This document shows, piece after piece, positions 6,357 through 11,073 of a stretch of 11,073 bases of DNA. Positions within the stretch are counted from its first letter, which is position 1, and each line of letters begins with the position of its first letter. The DNA lies in contig LJUY01000070.1 of NCBI GenBank assembly GCA_001304015.1, forward strand, positions 1 to 11,073. Reading direction: 5' to 3'. The notes beneath the pieces were generated by a model. It was not told where the DNA came from. It worked only from the letters and a program-made list of their open reading frames with translations, and made no database searches. This DNA comes from a candidate division Zixibacteria bacterium SM23_81 (lineage in GTDB: Bacteria; SM23-81). A program made the translations under genes and the position numbers.

Positions 6357-6415
6357 TTTCAAAAATATGTAAAAAAAACAAAAAAGCAAGTGTTTTTTCG
6401 AAAAAAAAAGAAGGC
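6357..6415. other. A/T-tract region with TTTTTTCGAAAAAA palindrome
   Basis: An exceptionally AT-rich patch with runs of eight to nine A, and a 14-bp palindrome TTTTTTCGAAAAAA at 6393-6406, in an otherwise GC-balanced window. It lies between the leader of the DUF3303-like copy 2 and the -35 box at 6437, where intrinsically bent DNA could affect both directions. No gene is visible in it. Confidence 0.45.
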
Positions 6416-6436
6416 CTCTGAAGAACACAAATTTCC

Positions 6437-6465
6437 TTGACTGGCAGTAGGGCGTCCTCTATATT
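6437..6465 (+). promoter_or_regulatory. Sigma70-type promoter of the citryl-CoA lyase gene
   Basis: TTGACT (6437-6442), 17-nt spacer, TATATT (6460-6465). Predicted start near 6472, giving a leader of about 94 nt. An AT-rich A-tract region lies just upstream. Confidence 0.75.
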
Positions 6466-6565
6466 GGTTTTACTCCGGCGAGTGATATCTCTTACGCTTG
6501 GCGATTTTCGGGCGAAACACACTGTTTGCTAGCGTCTTGAACTATTTGTCAAAAAGGAGAGTTCC

Positions 6566-7336
6566 ATGACGGAGGAGTTCTGGAAGACAGCCATTACGCA
6601 GATCAAACCAGGCGAGATTCGGGTGCGAGGTTTCGACATCGCCGAGCTGATGGGCACAGTCTCTTATGCAGAGGCCGTGTATCTGGTTTTAAAAGGGGAG
6701 TTGCCCTCAAAGGCTGAGGCCAGGATGATAGAGGCGATTCTGGTAGCCTCCATTGACCACGGTCCCACACCCCCATCTGTGCTTGCGGCCCGAACGGTTC
6801 TTTCCGGGGGCAATTCCCTCAATGCTTCAGTGGCCGCAGGCGTGATGGCCATTGGTGACGTCCATGGTGGAGCCGTTGAGCAGTGTGCCAGAATCCTTCA
6901 AGAAAAGGCCCGTCAGGAGGGTTCTCCCGCGACCGTTGCCGCTGCTCTGGTGGAGGAACTCCACCAACAAAAGCGGCGTATGCCCGGGTTTGGGCATCGG
7001 CTGCACGGCACCGATCCCAGGACGGTGCGTCTGCTGGCTCTGGCCAAGGAGACGGCTTTCTGGGGTCGGCACATCGATCTGGCCGTCCAGATAGAGGAGG
7101 AGCTGGAGAAGAAATTGGATCGCCGGCTGCCCATGAACGTGGATGGAGCCGTAGCCGCGGCGATCTCTGACATGGGCTTTGACTGGCGTTTGGGGAAGGG
7201 ATTCTTCATCGTCTCCCGGGTGGCAGGCCTTGTGGCCCACGTTCATGAGGAGTGGACTCGAGAGAGGCCCATGAGAAAGTTGGGACCGCCGGCATCGGAG
7301 TATGATGGCCCTAAACCGAGGAAAGTGAAAAGATAG
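6566..7336 (+). CDS. Citryl-CoA lyase / short citrate synthase-fold enzyme
   Basis: A 256-residue soluble enzyme, much shorter than citrate synthase (about 370-430 residues), equivalent to the citrate synthase-like C-terminal domain of ATP-citrate lyase. Expected reaction: cleavage of citryl-CoA to acetyl-CoA and oxaloacetate, or its reverse. Citrate synthase catalytic positions are all present: H100 in GDVHGGA, H144 in GFGHRLHGTDPR, D193 in MNVDGAV. DHGPTPPSVLAART (64-77) resembles the DHGP segment of ATP-citrate lyase, as does the end SRVAGLVAHVHEEW (217-230). The ATG at 6566 follows AAAAAGGAGA with normal spacing. It is monocistronic between its own promoter and a repeat element. No citryl-CoA synthetase gene lies nearby, so a CoA-ligase partner would have to be elsewhere. 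The enzyme could instead act on another acyl-CoA; the exact substrate is inferred. Confidence 0.85.
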   Translation: MTEEFWKTAITQIKPGEIRVRGFDIAELMGTVSYAEAVYLVLKGELPSKAEARMIEAILVASIDHGPTPPSVLAARTVLSGGNSLNASVAAGVMAIGDVHGGAVEQCARILQEKARQEGSPATVAAALVEELHQQKRRMPGFGHRLHGTDPRTVRLLALAKETAFWGRHIDLAVQIEEELEKKLDRRLPMNVDGAVAAAISDMGFDWRLGKGFFIVSRVAGLVAHVHEEWTRERPMRKLGPPASEYDGPKPRKVKR

Positions 7337-7471
7337 GATCCAAGGATCCTAGGATTCGAGGAGTCGAGGCAAAAGAAAAACCTCTAAAACCTGAAGGTCG
7401 TCCAGTACGACTTGATTTCACTTGGGCGGGGCAGGGTCACTTGAATCCTTGAACCCTTGGGTCCTTTCCGA
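7335..7471. repeat. Octad inverted array, element E3
   Basis: Left arm has 8-nt units starting at 7335: AGGATCCA, AGGATCCT, AGGATTCG, AGGAGTCG, AGGC. The core carries GGCAAAAGAAAAACCTC (7369-7385) and a small hairpin GTCGT-ccagt-ACGAC (7397-7411). The right arm has 8-nt units TTGAATCC, TTGAACCC, TTGGGTCC, TTTCC from 7441. Unit length differs from the 7 nt of E1, E2 and E4. The element starts on the last two bases of the lyase stop codon. Confidence 0.68.
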
Positions 7472-7477
7472 TATTAT
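7449..7477 (+). promoter_or_regulatory. Candidate priA promoter inside the repeat arm
   Basis: TTGAAC (7449-7454), 17-nt spacer, TATTAT (7472-7477). Predicted start near 7484, leader about 50 nt. The -35 box is the start of one octad unit of element E3. Confidence 0.6.
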
Positions 7478-7533
7478 TCTCATTCGCCTTTGAATTTTAG
7501 CATTTCCCCAACAGGAGCACCGTATTTCCCGCC

Positions 7534-10002
7534 ATGTCCAAAGCTTACGCTCAGATCGTCCTACCCCTGAGCGCAGAGAAGCAGTTCACCTATGGGGTGC
7601 CGCCGTCTTTGCGCCGTCAGGTAAAGGTGGGCAGCAGGGTTCTTGTGCCCCTTGGCCGACGGACTACGACCGGCATCGTTGTGGAGTTGATTGAGGAGAG
7701 TCCTTTTCCTCAGGTCAAGGAGGTTCTAGACCTCCTCGATCCCGTGCCCGTCTTCGACGAACCCATGTTGGAATTGACCCGCTGGATCTCCGACTACTAT
7801 CTTTGTTCTTGGGGAGATGTCTTCAGAGCCGCTCTGCCAGCTGGATTTTGGCAAAAAGGCAAAAGGTTGATTCGCCTCAGGGAGCCTTATGCTAAAGCTC
7901 TGGCGCACAAGTTGCGACGCTCCTCTCCTCTCAAAGCACAGATCGTTGAAACACTCACGGGACGGGGAGAGCTGAGCGACACGACCCTAGCACGTCGCGT
8001 GGGCAAAGAGGGGCTGTTCAACGCTCTGGATCAACTGCATAAGGCAGGATATCTTCAGGTCAAGGACGAATCGCCCAAACCTCGCGTGGCGATTCGCAGG
8101 GAACGAGCGGTTCGCCTTTTAGCCTCCCACGGAGAGGTAGCATCGGTCGCGAAGACATTGAGGAAAAAGGCACCCAAGCAGGCCGCTGGGCTGCAGACCC
8201 TGCTCCAACTTGGGGGAACGGCCGGGCTCGTAGAGCTTTCGCACAAGGCGGGAGTCTCTGGAGAAAGCATCCACCGCCTGGAGAACAAAGGATTGGTGGA
8301 GGTCTTTGACCGAGAGAGCGCCAGAGAGGCCTACGCTGACTTGAGCCTGGAACCTGCCCCGAAGCGTCGGCTAACCCCTGATCAGCGCAAGGCGTTAAAC
8401 AAGGTGAATGAAGCCGTTGAAGAAGGAAATTTTAGGGTTATCCTCCTTCATGGGGTGACCGCCAGCGGCAAAACCGAGGTGTACATTCGGGCTATCCGGC
8501 AGACCCTGAAGGGTGGTCGCAGAGCCATCGTCCTGGTACCGGAGATCTCCCTGACGCCGCAAACCGTGGCTCGGTTTCGAGCCCATTTTGGGCCCCAGGT
8601 GGCCGTTTTCCACAGTGGCCTCTCTCTAGGAGAGCGGTATGACGCCTGGCGGCGGATGAGAGCTGGGCACTATAAGATCGTGGTGGGGGCTCGCTCGGCC
8701 ATTTTCGCCCCCATACACGAGGTGGGCCTCATTGTGGTGGACGAAGAACATGTGGATTCCTATAAACAGTCTGAGGCTCAACCCCGTTATCACGCCAGGG
8801 ACGTGGCCATTATGAGGGGGAAGCTCTCTAAAGCCGTGGTCCTCTTGGGCAGCGCCACCCCATCTCTGGAGTCGTACCAAAATGTTCAGTGCGGTAAATT
8901 TCTCTCCTGTCCCCTGCCGCAAAGAATTGATGGACTGCCACTGCCCACGATGCAAATTGTGGATATGCGTCAAGAGAGAAAAGAGGGTAACTGGGGCATT
9001 TTCTCAGAAGTTCTGAAGGAGAAAATCGCTCAGCGGTTGAACAGGGGGGAGCAGATCATTCTGTTTCTTAACCGTCGGGGTTTCTCCACCTGTATTAAAT
9101 GCCAGGAGTGCGGTTTCGTCATGACCTGCCCCCACTGCAACGTGACTCTGACTTATCATTCCCAGGACCTGACCATCAAGTGTCATTACTGCGGCTTGAG
9201 GAGACCAGCCCCCAACGTCTGCCCCTCGTGCCGCGGCCAACACATAAAGTTTCGAGGCATGGGCACCCAGAAGGTGGAGCGAGAGGTAAATGAGCTGTTT
9301 CCGCGGGCCCGAGTGCTGCGTATGGACAGGGATACCACCAGCAGGAAAGGAGCTCACCGCCGTATTTTTGATGAATTCCGAGACGGCCAGGCCGAGATCC
9401 TTCTGGGTACCCAGATGATCGCCAAGGGCCTTGATTTCCCCCAGGTGACGCTCGTGGGCGTGGTTTCGGCAGATGGAGGGTTAAATCTGCCCGATTTTCG
9501 CTCCGCAGAGCGCACCTTTCAGCTCATCACCCAGGTGGCCGGGAGAGCTGGACGGAGTCGATCTGGGGGGGAGGTCTTAGTGCAGACTTATTCTCCAGAG
9601 GAAACCTGCATCAAGCTTGCCCAAAGACACGACTATCTCTCTTTTGTCCGTCAGGAAATGGAGGGCCGACGGGAGTTGAGTTATCCGCCTTTCGGCCGGT
9701 TATTGCTGTTGCTCATGCAGTCTACCGAAGAAGTGCGAGTGGTCAGGGCCTCAGAGAATATGTCAGCGATGCTCAGGGAGCAGGCGCATCGCCTGGGATG
9801 TCGGGATGTGCAGATTTTGGGGCCAGCGCCAGCTCCCCTGAGCAAAGTCCGGGGCCAACATCGCTGGCAGGTCCTCTTGAAGGGGCCACGATCGGGTTCT
9901 TTGCGCAGAATTTTTCGGGAAGCCAAGCGCCAAGCAGGTCGGTGGCCCCCCTGGCCGGGAGTGCGTTGCCGTGTGGTGGTGGATCCTGTTGAGATGCTGT
10001 GA
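7534..10002 (+). CDS. priA: Primosomal protein N' (PriA replication restart helicase)
   Basis: An 822-residue 3'-to-5' superfamily 2 helicase that recognises stalled forks and D-loops and starts replisome reloading. In order: N-terminal 3'-DNA-binding domain (about 5-105, AQIVLPLSAEKQFTYGVP, GSRVLVPLGRRTTTGIV), winged-helix/linker region (about 130-275), helicase lobe 1 with Walker A GVTASGKTE (307-315), DEEH (403-406) and GSATPS (439-444), the zinc module with eight cysteines in CxxC pairs (523/526, 532/535, 550/553, 563/566), then lobe 2 with GTQMIAKGLDFP (625-636) and QVAGRAGR (667-674), and a C-terminal domain to 822. C520 is an extra cysteine just before the zinc pairs. Some length lies in a longer linker than in E. 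coli PriA (732 aa). The start fits the family N-terminus, but no proper ribosome binding site is close: AGGAG is 16 nt away. Confidence 0.97.
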   Translation: MSKAYAQIVLPLSAEKQFTYGVPPSLRRQVKVGSRVLVPLGRRTTTGIVVELIEESPFPQVKEVLDLLDPVPVFDEPMLELTRWISDYYLCSWGDVFRAALPAGFWQKGKRLIRLREPYAKALAHKLRRSSPLKAQIVETLTGRGELSDTTLARRVGKEGLFNALDQLHKAGYLQVKDESPKPRVAIRRERAVRLLASHGEVASVAKTLRKKAPKQAAGLQTLLQLGGTAGLVELSHKAGVSGESIHRLENKGLVEVFDRESAREAYADLSLEPAPKRRLTPDQRKALNKVNEAVEEGNFRVILLHGVTASGKTEVYIRAIRQTLKGGRRAIVLVPEISLTPQTVARFRAHFGPQVAVFHSGLSLGERYDAWRRMRAGHYKIVVGARSAIFAPIHEVGLIVVDEEHVDSYKQSEAQPRYHARDVAIMRGKLSKAVVLLGSATPSLESYQNVQCGKFLSCPLPQRIDGLPLPTMQIVDMRQERKEGNWGIFSEVLKEKIAQRLNRGEQIILFLNRRGFSTCIKCQECGFVMTCPHCNVTLTYHSQDLTIKCHYCGLRRPAPNVCPSCRGQHIKFRGMGTQKVEREVNELFPRARVLRMDRDTTSRKGAHRRIFDEFRDGQAEILLGTQMIAKGLDFPQVTLVGVVSADGGLNLPDFRSAERTFQLITQVAGRAGRSRSGGEVLVQTYSPEETCIKLAQRHDYLSFVRQEMEGRRELSYPPFGRLLLLLMQSTEEVRVVRASENMSAMLREQAHRLGCRDVQILGPAPAPLSKVRGQHRWQVLLKGPRSGSLRRIFREAKRQAGRWPPWPGVRCRVVVDPVEML

Positions 10003-10152
10003 GCTCCTGGAAGCTAGAAGCTGGTTTTAGGTTGTGGAGGCTAGTATGGATGCTAGAAATAGAAGCTGGAAGCTGGTCGTCTACTGTCTGTTTTGTGAGA
10101 TTTTCTTTTTCCAGCATCCAGCTTCTCGCTTCCAGCTTCTTTACAAGCTTCC
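10003..10152. repeat. Heptad inverted array, element E4
   Basis: Left arm (10007-10077) has units such as GGAAGCT, AGAAGCT, GGTTTTA, GAGGCTA, GAAGCTG, GAAGCTG. Right arm (10111-10147): CCAGCAT, CCAGCTT, CTCGCTT, CCAGCTT, CTTTACA. The core, read on the minus strand from 10112, contains GGAAAAAGAAAATCTC, the same motif as in E2 and E3 but in opposite orientation. It occupies all the space between priA and the trpB relic. Confidence 0.72.
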
Positions 10153-10278
10153 ATGAACCATAAACGAGCCTCGAGCTTCGATACTAACATCAACAACGAT
10201 TGGCGTCAAACGGACCTCGAAGATCGAGAGCAATTGATTCGTTTCGATATCGGTAAGCAGAACGGATGTAAATATGGA

Positions 10279-10998
10279 GATGCCAAAATTCTTCTGGACG
10301 AAAAAGATTTGCCCCAACGCCGGTATAATATCCAGGCAGACCTGCCAAAACCCTTCGCTCCGCCTTTACACCCGGGTACGGGCCAATCTATAGGGCCCCA
10401 AGATCAGGCGCCCCCGTTCCCCAGGGAACTGATCAAGTAGGAAGTGAGTAACGAACGCCGGATAGAGATACCTCCAGAGGTGTTGGAAGTTTACAGTCTA
10501 TGGCACCCCATGCCTTTGCATCGAGCCTGGCGACTGGAGAAAGCCTTGGAAAGCCCCGCCCGTATTTACTACAAAAATGAGGGCGTCAGCCCGCCAGGGC
10601 GCCATAAGCCCAACATTGCAGGTGATCGCCGTTGAGCCGGAGGCCTGTCCTACTGTAACCAAGGGTTCCTAGCGATACGACTTCGGAAATACAGCCGAGA
10701 CGACACCCCTTATCAAGATATTCACTCTGGGTCACACCTTCATCCCTCCAGGAATTCACGCCGGAGGTCTTCGCTATCATGGCATGGCCCCCTGGTGAGT
10801 CTGCTCTATGATCAGAAGATCATCGTGGCGGCAGCCTACCACAAGGTTTCTGTCATTGCGGCAGCGGTGACCTTTGCCCAAGCCGAAGGTATTGTGCCTG
10901 CTCCGGAAACTGCCCATGCCATCAAGATAGTCATCGAGGAGGCGAAACGGTGTGCCCAGACCAAAGAAGAAGGTAATACCCCATTAAAATTGCACTAA
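10279..10998 (+). pseudogene. trpB: TrpB2-type tryptophan synthase beta subunit pseudogene
   Basis: Relic of a PLP enzyme that condenses indole with serine; the TrpB2 class is longer at the N-terminus than classical TrpB. Homology starts near 10279 (AKILLDEKDLP, then YNIQADLPKPFAPPLHPGTG). TAG at 10438-10440 stands where a Gln codon is expected (LIK-stop-EVS). The frame continues through [18 protein letters not shown], retaining the PLP lysine codon at 10606-10608. At about 10620 the sequence jumps out of frame to [15 protein letters not shown], so roughly 150-190 residues are missing, including the phosphate-binding loop. TAG at 10670-10672 replaces a residue before RYDFGN. A missing base at about 10790-10795 shifts [10 protein letters not shown]. 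After EEAKRC the usual C-terminus (SGHGHFDL type) is replaced by a short tail and TAA at 10996. The open frame upstream (10153-10278) shows no trpB similarity. Clearly non-functional. Confidence 0.88.
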
Positions 10999-11013
10999 AT
11001 ATCTTGATAACTC

Positions 11014-11037
11014 GCTGAAAGAACATTATCTTTCAGC
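11014..11037. repeat. 9-bp perfect inverted repeat before the terminal ORF
   Basis: GCTGAAAGA (11014-11022) pairs with TCTTTCAGC (11029-11037), loop ACATTA, ending one base before an ATG. It could be an end hairpin of an inserted element, or a structure over the start of translation. Confidence 0.5.
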
Positions 11038-11038
11038 C

Positions 11039-11073
11039 ATGAAAAAATGTCCTCGCTGCGGCCATCAAAAATT
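11039..11073 (+). CDS. Partial ORF with N-terminal CxxC, possible transposase or zinc-ribbon protein
   Basis: Only the first 11 codons are inside the window: MKKCPRCGHQK, open at the right edge. A CPRCG knuckle at the very N-terminus is seen in zinc-ribbon proteins and in several transposase families such as IS1 and IS1595. There is no clear ribosome binding site. The preceding perfect inverted repeat and the broken trpB2 tail fit an inserted element, but too little is visible to identify it. Confidence 0.35.
   Translation, partial: MKKCPRCGHQK

Noticed and set aside
6350-6390. Promoter for the second DUF3303-like gene (TTGCTT, 16 nt, TATTTT on the minus strand)
   Set aside because: Lies in homopolymer-rich sequence where such matches are expected by chance.
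6827-7246. 139-codon minus-strand frame inside the citryl-CoA lyase gene
   Set aside because: Antisense to catalytic motifs of the lyase; no independent support.
10153-10440. 95-codon ORF as an intact gene
   Set aside because: Its second half is the N-terminus of TrpB2 cut by a nonsense codon; the first half shows no family similarity, so it is not a separate gene.

Overview
The window looks like part of a Gram-negative bacterial chromosome of moderate GC. An outer membrane is implied by a TonB-dependent receptor with a signal peptide and a C-terminal aromatic residue. A stand-alone citryl-CoA lyase-type protein, a TrpB2-type tryptophan synthase beta relic, DUF3303-like small proteins and short-period (7-8 nt) intergenic arrays are all compatible with a Desulfobacterota-like or candidate-phylum bacterium. 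Nothing here fixes the lineage. No phage module, CRISPR array, rRNA or tRNA was seen.

Layout. (1) Positions 1-2403, minus strand: the TonB-dependent receptor is followed after 12 nt by a DUF429-like gene that runs off the left edge. A near-consensus sigma70 promoter with a 14-bp palindrome over the predicted start of transcription drives this unit. (2) Positions 2404-3056: promoter, a weak 63-codon ORF or gene remnant, a strong orphan terminator, and the first heptad inverted array. (3) Positions 3057-4672, plus strand: a two-gene ABC-2 exporter with a 4-nt overlap, flanked on both sides by heptad arrays. (4) Positions 5028-6298, minus strand: two tandem DUF3303-like paralogs, each preceded by the same conserved leader of about 90 nt. 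The upstream copy looks shortened by a 1-nt deletion. A REP-like perfect hairpin lies between them. (5) Positions 6437-7336, plus strand: a promoter and a short citrate synthase-fold enzyme best read as citryl-CoA lyase. (6) Positions 7335-7484: an octad inverted array whose right arm supplies the -35 box of the next gene. (7) Positions 7534-10002, plus strand: full-length PriA. (8) Positions 10003-10152: another heptad inverted array. (9) Positions 10279-10998: a TrpB2 pseudogene with two nonsense codons, a large internal deletion, a frameshift and a lost C-terminus. (10) Positions 11014-11073: a perfect hairpin and the first codons of a CxxC-containing ORF, possibly the edge of a mobile element.

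The genes do not form one pathway. They are several short independent units (uptake, export, DUF3303 pair, citryl-CoA cleavage, replication restart). The most distinctive feature is the set of intergenic elements: facing arrays of degenerate 7- or 8-nt units, three of which share an A-rich core motif. The duplicated DUF3303 leader is the second point of interest.
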